DNA of 64,000 nucleotides from Kribbella sp. VKM Ac-2568 (lineage in GTDB: Bacteria > Actinomycetota > Actinomycetes > Propionibacteriales > Kribbellaceae). The notes beneath the pieces were generated by a model. It had not been told where the DNA came from, made no database searches, and saw only the letters and a list, made by a program, of their open reading frames with translations. Of this stretch, positions 10,159-17,988 are shown piece after piece. The stretch is taken from the NCBI RefSeq assembly GCF_004345365.1, contig NZ_SLVF01000011.1, forward strand, positions 62,001 to 126,000, in the 5' to 3' direction. A program made the translations under genes and the position numbers. Position 1 is the first letter of the stretch; each line of letters opens with the position of its first letter.

Positions 10159-12831
10159 ATGACACCCCGCCCTGTCGGACGAACTATCAGGCGCTCCGCC
10201 GGACCCGCCGGTCTCCTCGCCGCGGCAACGGTGCTCGCTCTCACCAGCGCCGGACTCCCGGCCACCGCCGGTCCACCTGCCGCCGCAACACCAGGCACAG
10301 TAAGAGACGCCGCACAGGCGAGCGCAGTACAGGCCGGATCGCAGTCCGGCGGTAGTGAGTTGTCGGAGACGACACGGCTGGCCGATCGCAGGTCGTTGGT
10401 GGTCGGCGACCGGGCCTACGCGATGGGCGACGAGACCGGTCTCTACCCCGCCACCGGCTGGCACATCCGCGGCGAGATGGGTGGGTTCTGGACCCAGCCG
10501 CTGAAACTGCTCGACGGCATCTGGTTCGGCCTGGACGGCGCCTGGCTCGGCCAGGACGTCGCCGCGGCCAAGTACACCAGCGGGCACGGCTACCAGCGAA
10601 TCGACTACGGCGGCAACGTGAGTGTCGCTCGCACGGACTTCGTCCCCGACGGTGTCCGGGCCACCCTCGTCGGCTTGACCCTGAAGTCCAGCACGGCCAA
10701 GACGGTCAAGCTCGACGTCGACGCGCACTCCGAACTGATGGCGTCCTACCCGTGGGGCTGGACGGCGCCGAACGCGGGTGAGATGAACCTGCCCGACACC
10801 GGCTCGTACGCCGACGGGACGCTGCAGTTCCGTGAGCAGGACACGCCGCCGATCACGAACGCCGCGCCGCACGACTACACCGCACTCGTCGGGTCGTCCC
10901 TGCGTCCGACGGGTCACGCGCTCGGCGCCAACCACCGCGGCCCGCAGGACCCGGCGGTCGTCTGCCCGGCCGACGGTACTCCGCCCGCGCACTGCGACGA
11001 CTCCGTCTTCGGCAAGGGCACCGGCGGGCGGCTGACCTATTCGGTCGACGTCAAGCCGGGCAAGCCGACCACCGTGTGGTTCGCGGTCGCCGGATCGGAC
11101 GACAGCCCGGCGGCGGCGCAGCGCGAGTACAAGAAAGCCATCGGCAACCCGGAGAAGTTGCTGAAGGCAAAGAGCCGCGACCGGGCGGCGATCGACGCGA
11201 TGACCTCGGTGGACCTGCCTGGTGACCGGCTGCTGCAGCAGAGCGTCGAGTGGAGCAAGCAGAACCTCGCGGACTCCGTGCAGGAGGCGCGCAACCTGCA
11301 GATCCGCGACGTCAACGAGGGCAAGTCGTACCCGGCACCCGTCGGCACGGTCGACGTAGCCCGCTGGTTCGGCGCCGGCTTCCCGGACTACCCGTGGCTG
11401 TTCGCCACCGACGGCGAGTACACCTCGTACGCCGCGGTCGCGGCCGGGCAGTTCGACACAGCGAAGCAGCATCTGCGGGCGCTCCGCGACGTCAGCGACC
11501 TGCTCAACAACCGCAGCGGCAAGGTGGCCCACGAGGTGACCCCGACCGGCGACGTGTACTTCGGGTCGAACACCAGCGCGGGCAACACCGACGAGACGGT
11601 CAAGTTCCCGAGCATCGTGGCACTGCTGTGGCGGTGGACCGGCGACAACCGGTTCCGCGACGAGCTGTACGACTTCAGCGTGCGCAACCTGCAGTACGTC
11701 TACCGCGAGCTCGACAAGGACAACGACGGCTGGCTCGAGGGACTCGCGAACGTCGAGCGCAGCGGCATGGGCGTCGAGAAGCTCGACAGCACCGTGTACC
11801 TCGCCCGCGGTCTGCGGGACCTGGCCGACCTGGCCGCGTCACGTCACGACCAGACGATCCAGCAGTGGGCGACGACCAAGGCCGACGACCTCGAGAAGCG
11901 GTTCGAGACGCAGTGGTGGATGGACCAGGCCTTCGGGTACGCCGACTCGATCGACGATCCGGCGAACCCCGCCAACGACAACACGCCGATCTTCCAGCGG
12001 CACTGGACCGGCGTCACGCCGATGGAGGCCGAGCTGGTGCGACCCGGCAAGCCGACCTCTCCGCTGGCCTCGCCGGAGCACGCGGCGATCGCGCTGGACC
12101 AGCGCGAGAAGCCTTGCTACACAGGCGAATTCGGGCTCTTCCATACCGGCACCGGCCCGACCGCCGACCCGGGTGGCAACCCCGGCGCGTCCTGCGACAC
12201 AGTCGTCTCCGGAGTCAAGAGCGAGCGCGCGATCTTCTCGCTGAACACCTCGATCATGGCCGTTGCTGAGGGCAACTTCGGTCGGCTGGGCGAGAACCAG
12301 CAGCAGGTGTACACCACCGGCAACGCCCGGATCCAGCTCGACCCGGACGTCTGGGAGACCCCCGGCGCGATGCCGGAGATCGCCCCGTCGCCCGACTCGC
12401 CGGCGAACATCGGCCGGGCGTTCACCGACCGCTCGATGGCACTCCAGGCCTGGGGAACGTACGGCGTGCTGTGGCCGGTCGTGCACCAGCAACTGGGCGT
12501 CAGCCCGGACCTCGGGCACGGCCGGGTGGCGATCGTGCCGCAGGTCCCGGGTGGTCAGCAGAAGGTGGCCGGCAGCAATATCCGGCTCGGTCGCGGCTCG
12601 GTCGATGTCACCGCACGCCTTGCAAACAAGGAGATCCGGACCGATGTGCGGATCAAGGGGCTCGGAGCAACCGTCACGATCGGCGCCGTGTTGCCGGCCG
12701 GCGCGAAGGTCCGCGCGGTATCACTCGACGGCCGCGCCACGCAGTACAAGCTGGTGACGACGGCTCGCGGGACGGAGGTGCAGGTGGCGGCGCATGGCAA
12801 GACGTCGTCGCTGCGGATCACGCTGCGGTGA
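10159..12831 (+). CDS. Secreted (alpha/alpha)6-barrel glycoside hydrolase, glycogen-debranching/MGH1-like
   Basis: An 890-residue exported protein. The signal peptide has a twin-arginine-poor basic start, the hydrophobic LLAAATVLALTSAG and a probable cut near residue 38. The first third is a beta-rich domain; the catalytic region (about 380-800) shows GFPDYPWLFATDGEYTSYAAVAAGQF, as in amylo-alpha-1,6-glucosidase and MGH1-like enzymes, where the Asp of ATDGEY is a candidate acid. NDGWLEGLANVERSG is another barrel loop. A short beta domain closes the protein. The ribosome site AGAAGGAGG is near perfect. Exact substrate (alpha-glucan, mannoside or rhamnoside) is not decidable here; the LacI gene just upstream suggests induction by a sugar. 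Confidence 0.8.
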   Translation: MTPRPVGRTIRRSAGPAGLLAAATVLALTSAGLPATAGPPAAATPGTVRDAAQASAVQAGSQSGGSELSETTRLADRRSLVVGDRAYAMGDETGLYPATGWHIRGEMGGFWTQPLKLLDGIWFGLDGAWLGQDVAAAKYTSGHGYQRIDYGGNVSVARTDFVPDGVRATLVGLTLKSSTAKTVKLDVDAHSELMASYPWGWTAPNAGEMNLPDTGSYADGTLQFREQDTPPITNAAPHDYTALVGSSLRPTGHALGANHRGPQDPAVVCPADGTPPAHCDDSVFGKGTGGRLTYSVDVKPGKPTTVWFAVAGSDDSPAAAQREYKKAIGNPEKLLKAKSRDRAAIDAMTSVDLPGDRLLQQSVEWSKQNLADSVQEARNLQIRDVNEGKSYPAPVGTVDVARWFGAGFPDYPWLFATDGEYTSYAAVAAGQFDTAKQHLRALRDVSDLLNNRSGKVAHEVTPTGDVYFGSNTSAGNTDETVKFPSIVALLWRWTGDNRFRDELYDFSVRNLQYVYRELDKDNDGWLEGLANVERSGMGVEKLDSTVYLARGLRDLADLAASRHDQTIQQWATTKADDLEKRFETQWWMDQAFGYADSIDDPANPANDNTPIFQRHWTGVTPMEAELVRPGKPTSPLASPEHAAIALDQREKPCYTGEFGLFHTGTGPTADPGGNPGASCDTVVSGVKSERAIFSLNTSIMAVAEGNFGRLGENQQQVYTTGNARIQLDPDVWETPGAMPEIAPSPDSPANIGRAFTDRSMALQAWGTYGVLWPVVHQQLGVSPDLGHGRVAIVPQVPGGQQKVAGSNIRLGRGSVDVTARLANKEIRTDVRIKGLGATVTIGAVLPAGAKVRAVSLDGRATQYKLVTTARGTEVQVAAHGKTSSLRITLR

Positions 12832-12865
12832 GGCTGTCGTCCCGCTGAGTCAGTGATCAAACGAT

Positions 12866-12898
12866 CGACCGGTGCACAGGGCTCCTGTGCACCGGTCG
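12866..12898. terminator. 15-bp perfect hairpin, terminator after the glycoside hydrolase
   Basis: CGACCGGTGCACAGG pairs exactly with its complement across a 3-base GCT loop, 34 bases after the hydrolase stop codon. The T run is short (TTG), as is usual for high-GC actinobacterial terminators. Confidence 0.75.
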
Positions 12899-12976
12899 TT
12901 GCCGTCTGGGCGGACTTCGCCGGAAAGTCCTGGAAAACCTTGGAAAATCAGAAAAGCCGGCAATCCGGAAAGCACC

Positions 12977-13011
12977 GTGGACCCCTCCGAGTATGAGTCG
13001 GAGGGGTCCAC
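12977..13011. repeat. 14-bp perfect inverted repeat, 7-base loop
   Basis: GTGGACCCCTCCGA and its exact complement surround GTATGAG. It lies 145 bases after the hydrolase stop and more than 300 bases from the leftward operon end. It may be a second terminator, serving leftward transcripts, or part of an uncharacterised RNA. Confidence 0.6.
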
Positions 13012-13088
13012 ACAGCTGAAGGAAGGTGACGTCTCCAGCTTCCCGAACCGGATCCGAAGGGCCGGCAGACCCCGTCACCGGTCTACCT

Positions 13089-13106
13089 CGGTGGGGATCC
13101 CCACCG
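13089..13106. repeat. 18-bp perfect palindrome
   Basis: CGGTGGGGATCCCCACCG is fully self-complementary. As DNA it could bind a dimeric regulator; no promoter for a neighbouring gene is needed at this spot. Confidence 0.5.
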
Positions 13107-13237
13107 CTAGGGTCCTCGGTTTTCCGTCCGACCCGCCGCCCCCGAGAGAGCGGCGTGTCGACATTTCTACCTCTGCTGCCGAGCGCGCACAAGCCTTTCT
13201 CACCAACAGGTTCCGGCAATTCGCGAGCTTCAGCGTG

Positions 13238-13303
13238 TCATCCACAGTGAGTGCGCGACCATCCACAGAAAGAGCCGAGGTTATGCACACCCCCTGTGTA
13301 TAA
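13238..13303. promoter_or_regulatory. Cluster of four DnaA-box-like 9-mers
   Basis: TCATCCACA (13238-13246), CCATCCACA (13259-13267), TTATGCACA (13281-13289) and, on the minus strand, TTATACACA (13303-13295). The last two fit the relaxed consensus TTWTNCACA exactly; the first two differ at the degenerate 5' end. Starts are 21 and 22 bases apart, two helical turns. The surroundings are relatively AT-rich for this genome. No dnaA or dnaN is in the window. Confidence 0.4.
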
Positions 13304-13330
13304 CACCGCTCATATGTGCACTACTCGGCC

Positions 13331-14053
13331 TCACTCCCAGCGGAAGAATCTTGCCGCCAGCCCGATGCAGCCGACCGTCACGACGAGCATCGCGACGAGG
13401 TGGGTGAGACCTGGCCGGCTACCCGCCCACGCGTCCTGCATGCTGGTCATGCCGGCACCCATCGGGGTGATGTCGCGCAGCCAGCGGATCGACTCGGGCA
13501 TCAGATCACCGGGCGTCCAGACGCCGGCGAAGAACATGCTCGGGAAGAACAGGATGTTGCCGACGATGCTCGCGCCCTTGGCGGTCGACACCAGCCCGGC
13601 GATCAGTACTCCGATCGACAACTGCGCGACGCAGTAGAGCAGGGCCGCGAGGGCGAACGGCAGCGGCGAGCTCGGCAGGTGCGCGTCGAAGACCAGCGTG
13701 CCGACGCCCAGGATCAGCGCGATCACCACCACGGCGGCGGCCAGGTGGAGCAGCAGTTGCGCAATCAAAAGCTTGACCGGACGGACCGGCGTGGTGGACA
13801 TCCGCCGCAGCACTCCCTTCTCGCGGTAGCCCGCGAGCAGCATCGGCAGGGTCGCCATCCCGAGGATGCCGACGCCGATACCGATCGCCATCGTCGGCAG
13901 GAAGCTCACCGGGACGCCGTCGGACCCGTCGTTGCCGAGCAGCGAGAAGATCGTCAGCAGACCGAGCGGCAGGACGAACACGAAGAACAGCCCGGCCCAC
14001 TCACGCAGGAACAGCTTGCTCTCGATCCGGGTCAGGGTCAGGGTCTGGCTCAT
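13331..14053 (-). CDS. ABC-2 type transporter permease
   Basis: A 240-residue membrane protein with about six hydrophobic segments in the ABC-2 (DrrB-like) pattern: an N-terminal amphipathic start, GYREKGVLRRMSTTPVRP in a cytoplasmic loop, and FFPSMFFAGVWTPGDLMPESIRWLRDITPM before the last helix, which is diagnostic for the family. Its ATG overlaps the stop of the ATPase gene (ATGA). Together they form a DrrAB-type exporter, probably for a lipid or drug-like compound. It ends the five-gene leftward operon headed by a GntR regulator. Confidence 0.88.
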   Translation of the reverse strand: MSQTLTLTRIESKLFLREWAGLFFVFVLPLGLLTIFSLLGNDGSDGVPVSFLPTMAIGIGVGILGMATLPMLLAGYREKGVLRRMSTTPVRPVKLLIAQLLLHLAAAVVVIALILGVGTLVFDAHLPSSPLPFALAALLYCVAQLSIGVLIAGLVSTAKGASIVGNILFFPSMFFAGVWTPGDLMPESIRWLRDITPMGAGMTSMQDAWAGSRPGLTHLVAMLVVTVGCIGLAARFFRWE

Positions 14054-15000
14054 CGCTCCGCTCCTTCGAAGTTGCGGCCCGCCAACGCGAGGAACGCGTC
14101 GTCGAGGGTGGTCTGTTCGGTGTGCAGGCCGACCGGCGCGAGACCGCGGCCGGACAGTTCGGTGACGACGGCGACCAGTAGGTCGTCGTTGCCGGTGACA
14201 ACCATCCGGTCGCCCTCACGCTGGACGGAGTTGACCGCCGGCAGCGCCTTCAGGATCGCGTCGTCCAGCTCACCGGGGACGCGGAAGGTGATCCGCTGCT
14301 CCGACCGCGCCGCCTCGACCAGGCCGGCCGGAGTGTCCAGCGCGACCACCCGGCCGGCGTCGATGATGGCGATCCGGTCGCAGAGGTACTCGGCCTCCTC
14401 CATGAAGTGCGTGACCAGGATGATCGTGACGCCGGAGTCCCGGATCTGCTTGACCAGTTCCCAGGTGTCGCGGCGTGCCTGCGGGTCGAGCCCGGTGGTG
14501 AGCTCGTCGAGGATGGCGATCTTCGGGTTGCCGATCAGCGCCAGGGCGATCGACAGCCGCTGCTTCTGACCACCGGACAGCTTGGCGAACGCGGTGTTGC
14601 GCACCTTGGTGAGTCCGAGCCGCTCGAGCAGGTCGGCGGGATCGGCCGGTGACGGGTAGAACGACGCGTACAGCTCGAGCGCCTCCCAGGCCTTGAGCCG
14701 GTCCGGCAGTTCACTCGCCTGCAACTGGACGCCGATCAGCGAGGTGATCTCGGTGCGGTGCTTGCGCGGGTCCAGGCCGTCAACCCGGACCGTGCCGCCG
14801 TCCGGAGTACGGAGACCGGCTATCGACTCGACGGTGGTGGTCTTGCCGGCGCCGTTCGGGCCGAGGATGCCGAAGATCTCGCCCGGGTGGACGGTCAGCG
14901 AGACATCCTCGACGGCGACGGTCGCGCCGTACGTCTTGCGCAGGTCGGTGACGACGACGAGGTCGTTTTCGGGCATGTTTTCGGGCATGTTTTCGGGCAT
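14050..15000 (-). CDS. ABC transporter ATP-binding protein (DrrA-like)
   Basis: A 316-residue ATPase. Walker A GPNGAGKTT is at residues 47-55, the signature LSGGQKQR near 140 and Walker B AILDELTTGLD near 165, followed by the C-terminal extension typical of DrrA exporters. It pairs with the ABC-2 permease translated from the overlapping ATGA. The N-terminus consists of three copies of MPEN encoded by a 12-base tandem repeat, giving three in-frame ATG codons; the family core starts at NDLVVVTDLRK, so only one copy is needed. Confidence 0.9.
   Translation of the reverse strand: MPENMPENMPENDLVVVTDLRKTYGATVAVEDVSLTVHPGEIFGILGPNGAGKTTTVESIAGLRTPDGGTVRVDGLDPRKHRTEITSLIGVQLQASELPDRLKAWEALELYASFYPSPADPADLLERLGLTKVRNTAFAKLSGGQKQRLSIALALIGNPKIAILDELTTGLDPQARRDTWELVKQIRDSGVTIILVTHFMEEAEYLCDRIAIIDAGRVVALDTPAGLVEAARSEQRITFRVPGELDDAILKALPAVNSVQREGDRMVVTGNDDLLVAVVTELSGRGLAPVGLHTEQTTLDDAFLALAGRNFEGAER
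14965..15000 (-). repeat. Triple 12-base tandem repeat at a start codon
   Basis: Three perfect copies of ATGCCCGAAAAC (minus strand) begin the DrrA-like gene. Each unit supplies its own ATG, so copy-number change keeps frame and alters only spacing to the ribosome site. The GGGAGG upstream at about 15008-15013 is closest to the first ATG. Confidence 0.85.
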
Positions 15001-15047
15001 GGCAGAGCCTCCCTAGGTACTGCGGGGTGTGGTTTGGAGGTGGAGGC

Positions 15048-15803
15048 TCAGCCCTTGGCGGGTTTGAGTCCCATCGAACGGAGCATCAGGTAGCCGAAGT
15101 AGAGGCCGAGGGCGCTCACCGCGAGCACTCCCGGGACCCCGATGGCCAGCGGCGGACGGTGGTAGCCGGTGTTGCGGAGCGCCTCGGCGATCCACTGGGC
15201 GACGAGCAGGAACTCCGCGGCGGCAGCCGGCAGCACGCCGAGCGGCAGCAGCGCGAGACCCTTCCAGAAACCGAACCGGTAGAAGCCGATGCCGATCATC
15301 CAGCCGGCGGCTTCGTGCGCGAGCACGAGCAGGAAGAACTCGGTGAAGATGAGCCCGACCTGCGACGTGCTGGTGAACAGATGTGGGTTGGCGAGCGTCT
15401 GGGTCAGCCCGGCCCAGTCGTAGATCACGTGCTCCACCTGGTAGGCGAGCACCCAGATCAGCGCGGTGGAGACCGCCGCGCCGACCAGGAAGATGCCGGC
15501 GGCAACGGCGAACATCCGCCGGGTGATCCCGTGCGAGACCATCAGTGCGAACAGCGCCGGCGTGACGGTGATGCCGATCGCCGCCGAGAAGTACTTCGGT
15601 GACTGGGTGCCGTAGTCCCACATGCTGTGGTCGATCCCGTTGCCGAGGAACTGCACCACCAGGCCGCCGAGCAGGAACGTCGCCAGCATCACGAGCCAGT
15701 AGCCGACGATGATCGGCCGCACTCCGACGATGAAGGTCTGCAGCACCCGGCGCAGCCGCAGTCCTGCTGTCACGGTGCCCGGAAGGGTCGCGGCGGCGCT
15801 CAT
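15048..15803 (-). CDS. Membrane protein, probable permease of the GntR-controlled ABC module
   Basis: A 251-residue protein with about six hydrophobic segments and short loops, no recognisable catalytic motif. It is translated from an ATG overlapping the stop of the preceding ATPase (ATGA), the usual layout of a YtrA-type ABC module in which a GntR regulator, an ATPase and a membrane subunit are encoded together. I infer that it is the membrane half of that transporter. Substrate unknown; such systems often respond to cell-wall-active compounds. Confidence 0.72.
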   Translation of the reverse strand: MSAAATLPGTVTAGLRLRRVLQTFIVGVRPIIVGYWLVMLATFLLGGLVVQFLGNGIDHSMWDYGTQSPKYFSAAIGITVTPALFALMVSHGITRRMFAVAAGIFLVGAAVSTALIWVLAYQVEHVIYDWAGLTQTLANPHLFTSTSQVGLIFTEFFLLVLAHEAAGWMIGIGFYRFGFWKGLALLPLGVLPAAAAEFLLVAQWIAEALRNTGYHRPPLAIGVPGVLAVSALGLYFGYLMLRSMGLKPAKG

Positions 15804-16711
15804 CGGTTGCTCTCCTTCGCAGACTTCGAGCCGGTCAGATGGACGAACAGTTCCTGCAGGCCGACCGGACCGATCTCGAGGCCGGCCGAACGGGCCTTGG
15901 TGAGCAGGGTGTCGTCGAGGTCGCCGAGCACGGTGGTCGACTTCGTCCCGCCGAGCCGCTGCTCGGCGAGTACGGCGAGGTCCGCGGTCAGCTCGTCCAC
16001 CAGCGCGGCGGGTCCGGCGATCGAGGCACCGCGGCCGCGCAACGAGTCGACCGGCGCCTGGGTCACCAGCCTGCCCTCGTCGAGGATGATGACCTCCTCC
16101 AGCAGCGCGCTGACCTCGCTGACCAGGTGGGTGGAGAGCACGATCGTGCGCGGCACCTCCGCATAGTCGGCGAGCAACGCGTCGTAGAAGAGGTTCCGGG
16201 TCGGCACGTCCATACCCAGATAGGTCTCGTCGAAGATCGTCAGCGGTGCCCGGCTGGCCAGTCCCACCACGGCCCCGAGCGCGGACTTCTTGCCGCGGGA
16301 CAGCTTCTGCACCCGCTTGCCGGTCGGTACTTCGAACTTGTCCAGCAGCTCGCCGGCCAGGTCCTCGCTCCAGTACGGCCGGAGCGCCGCGGCGAGCCCG
16401 AGCACCTGCTTGACCTGGGCGCTGCCGACCAGGTCACCAGACTCCCGGATCAGGCAGACCCGGCTCGTGACGATCGCGTCCTCGTACGGTTCCCTCGCGT
16501 CACCCAGGTCGCCGCCGTCGAGCAGCACCCGGCCGTCGTCAGCCTTGCGGAAGCCGGCCAGCGTCGCGGCGAACGTGCTCTTGCCGGAGCCGTTGCGCCC
16601 GAGCAGGCCGTGGATCTTGTCCGGTGCGAGCCGTAGGTCCAGCCCGTCCAGCGCCGGTACGCCGCTGAACCGGACCGTCAGGTTCTCGGTTCGCACTCCC
16701 AGCCCGGTCAT
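15800..16711 (-). CDS. ABC transporter ATP-binding protein with divergent signature motif
   Basis: A 303-residue ATPase. Walker A GRNGSGKST is at residues 38-46. The signature reads LSRGK in place of LSGGQ, and Walker B is TIFDETYLGMD, both departures seen in YtrB/BcrA-like subunits regulated by GntR proteins. The stop overlaps the next membrane gene and the start overlaps the stop of the GntR gene, so all three are coupled. The altered signature may reduce ATPase rate rather than abolish it. Confidence 0.87.
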   Translation of the reverse strand: MTGLGVRTENLTVRFSGVPALDGLDLRLAPDKIHGLLGRNGSGKSTFAATLAGFRKADDGRVLLDGGDLGDAREPYEDAIVTSRVCLIRESGDLVGSAQVKQVLGLAAALRPYWSEDLAGELLDKFEVPTGKRVQKLSRGKKSALGAVVGLASRAPLTIFDETYLGMDVPTRNLFYDALLADYAEVPRTIVLSTHLVSEVSALLEEVIILDEGRLVTQAPVDSLRGRGASIAGPAALVDELTADLAVLAEQRLGGTKSTTVLGDLDDTLLTKARSAGLEIGPVGLQELFVHLTGSKSAKESNR

Positions 16712-17121
16712 GACGCACCTCCCTCTGCCTGTCCGGCGATCGCTTCCTTGGTTCCGGCCGGTTCTTCGGCGGCCGACTTCTCGATGTGGTGCACGACCTC
16801 TCGCAGCGGGACGCCGATCGCCCGGGCCTCGCGGATCATCGGGTCCACCACCTCGGCGAAGAACGAGTCGCGCCGTCCGGTCCGGAGCAGCTCCCGGGCG
16901 TTCGGGCTGACGAACATGCCGATGCCGCGCTTCTTGTAGAGCACGCCCTCGTCGACCAGCTGGGCGAAGCCCTTGGCCGCGGTGGCGGGGTTGATCCGGT
17001 AGAAAGTCGCGTACTGGTTCGTCGACATGACCTGCTCGTCCTCGGCGAGGGCACCCGTGACGATGTCGTTCTTGATCTGCTCCGCGATCTGGAGGTAGAT
17101 CGGGCTGCGATCGTCGAACAC
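16708..17121 (-). CDS. GntR family regulator, YtrA subfamily
   Basis: A 137-residue protein with an N-terminal winged helix (PIYLQIAEQIKNDIVTGAL ... FYRINPATAAKGFAQLVDEG) and a short C-terminal tail instead of a large ligand domain, which defines the YtrA subgroup. These repress the ABC transporter operon they head. It is first in a leftward run of five genes ending at 13331. A GGTTCG/CGAACC inverted pair lies upstream. Confidence 0.9.
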   Translation of the reverse strand: MFDDRSPIYLQIAEQIKNDIVTGALAEDEQVMSTNQYATFYRINPATAAKGFAQLVDEGVLYKKRGIGMFVSPNARELLRTGRRDSFFAEVVDPMIREARAIGVPLREVVHHIEKSAAEEPAGTKEAIAGQAEGGAS

Positions 17122-17182
17122 CGTGGTCCCTCCTGGCTCGATTCCTGCTGGGCGGTGATGCGGTTCCGTGCTGAGGTTAGTT

Positions 17183-17214
17183 GGTTCGTAGGTTCATTAC
17201 TTGACCAACGAACC
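17183..17214. promoter_or_regulatory. Inverted GGTTCG/CGAACC pair upstream of gntR, probable operator
   Basis: GGTTCG at 17183-17188 and CGAACC at 17209-17214 face each other across 20 bases, with a further GGTTCA at 17191-17196. The position, 60-90 bases before the regulator start in an AT-richer patch, suits autoregulation by the YtrA-type protein. Confidence 0.4.
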
Positions 17215-17331
17215 GTAGCACCCAGAGGTCCCCGGCGGTCAAGCCCGATTTCCAGCGGCCTCGTTCGGCGGCCGCAAGGCCGCTAGCGTGCTGTGGGTGT
17301 GACAACCCCATACCGAGCAAGGGAGCGGACC

Positions 17332-17730
17332 GTGGCTGAGTCAGTGCGTGAATTGCGGCTGGTGGTGACGGCGCCGGACTACGAGGAGGCGGTCGCCTTC
17401 TATCGCGATGTGCTCGGCCTGCACGAGCGGGAGGCGTACGAGACCGAGGGCGGCCGGGTCACGATCCTCGACGCCGGCCGGGCGACGCTCGAGATCGCCG
17501 ATCCGAACCAGGCCGCGTTCATCGACCGGGTCGAGGTGGGCAGCCGGGTGGCCGGCAAGTACCGGGTCGCGTTCGAGGTGGACGATTCGGCGGCGACCAC
17601 GGCGCGACTCGCGGCGGCAGGAGCGACCGTGATCGCCGAGCCCACCGTGACGCCGTGGAACTCCCTCAACGCCAGACTGGAGGCCCCCGCGGGCCTCCAG
17701 TTGACACTCTTCACCGAACTGGGCGAGTAG
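17332..17730 (+). CDS. VOC (glyoxalase/bleomycin-resistance) family protein
   Basis: A 132-residue protein with two beta-alpha-beta-beta-beta repeats: RELRLVVTAPDYEEAVAFYRDVLGL opens the first and YRVAFEVDDSAATTARLAAAGA the second. Metal ligands of glyoxalase I are not all evident, so it may be a binding protein or dioxygenase-like member. I choose GTG at 17332 because GGGAG lies 6 bases upstream; an earlier in-frame GTG at 17293 gives 13 extra residues outside the fold. Confidence 0.82.
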   Translation: MAESVRELRLVVTAPDYEEAVAFYRDVLGLHEREAYETEGGRVTILDAGRATLEIADPNQAAFIDRVEVGSRVAGKYRVAFEVDDSAATTARLAAAGATVIAEPTVTPWNSLNARLEAPAGLQLTLFTELGE

Positions 17731-17766
17731 AGCCTCAGCCCTGCTGATCACGACCGCCGGCGCCGA

Positions 17767-17979
17767 TCAGTCCGAGGTGGATTCCTCTTTGGACGGGCGG
17801 CCCTGGCGGCGCATCCGGCCGACCTCGCTCGGCAGCCGGCCGGCGTCGGCCAGGGCCCGGCGGAGCAGGAACTCGATCTGGGCGTTGGTGCTGCGCAGGT
17901 CGTCGTTCGCCCAGCGCGCGAGCGCGTCGTGCACCACGGGATCCAGCCGGAGCAGGATCTTCTTGCGTTCGGTCGCCAC
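17767..17979 (-). CDS. Small ribbon-helix-helix (Arc-like) protein
   Basis: A 70-residue protein: the strand KILLRLDP, then two helices (VVHDALARWANDDL, NAQIEFLLRRALADAG) give the Arc/CopG ribbon-helix-helix pattern, followed by a basic tail RMRRQGRPSKEE. It starts at GTG nine bases after the SPFH gene on the same strand. Proteins of this kind recur directly behind SPFH genes in actinobacteria. It may be a DNA-binding autoregulator or an adaptor of the SPFH membrane protein. Confidence 0.75.
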   Translation of the reverse strand: MATERKKILLRLDPVVHDALARWANDDLRSTNAQIEFLLRRALADAGRLPSEVGRMRRQGRPSKEESTSD

Positions 17980-17988
17980 GGCCGCGGC

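Larger units (their letters stand above)
12832..13330. other. 500-base intergenic region rich in inverted repeats
   Basis: No convincing gene on either strand; open frames here lack start signals and normal composition. The region holds a terminator for the hydrolase (12866-12898), a second perfect hairpin (12977-13011), an 18-bp perfect palindrome (13089-13106), and four DnaA-box-like 9-mers (13238-13303). It separates a rightward gene from the 3' end of a leftward operon, so no promoter is required by the gene layout, which makes the density of structure notable. Confidence 0.7.

Noticed and set aside
12857-13219. 120-codon leftward ORF in the intergenic gap
   Set aside because: It runs through three perfect hairpins, is Arg/Pro-rich and has no ribosome site.
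13316-14569. Long rightward ORF opposite the ABC permease and ATPase
   Set aside because: It is antisense to two clear coding genes and is rich in Arg, Gln, His and Asp with no domain; this is typical of antisense frames in high-GC DNA.
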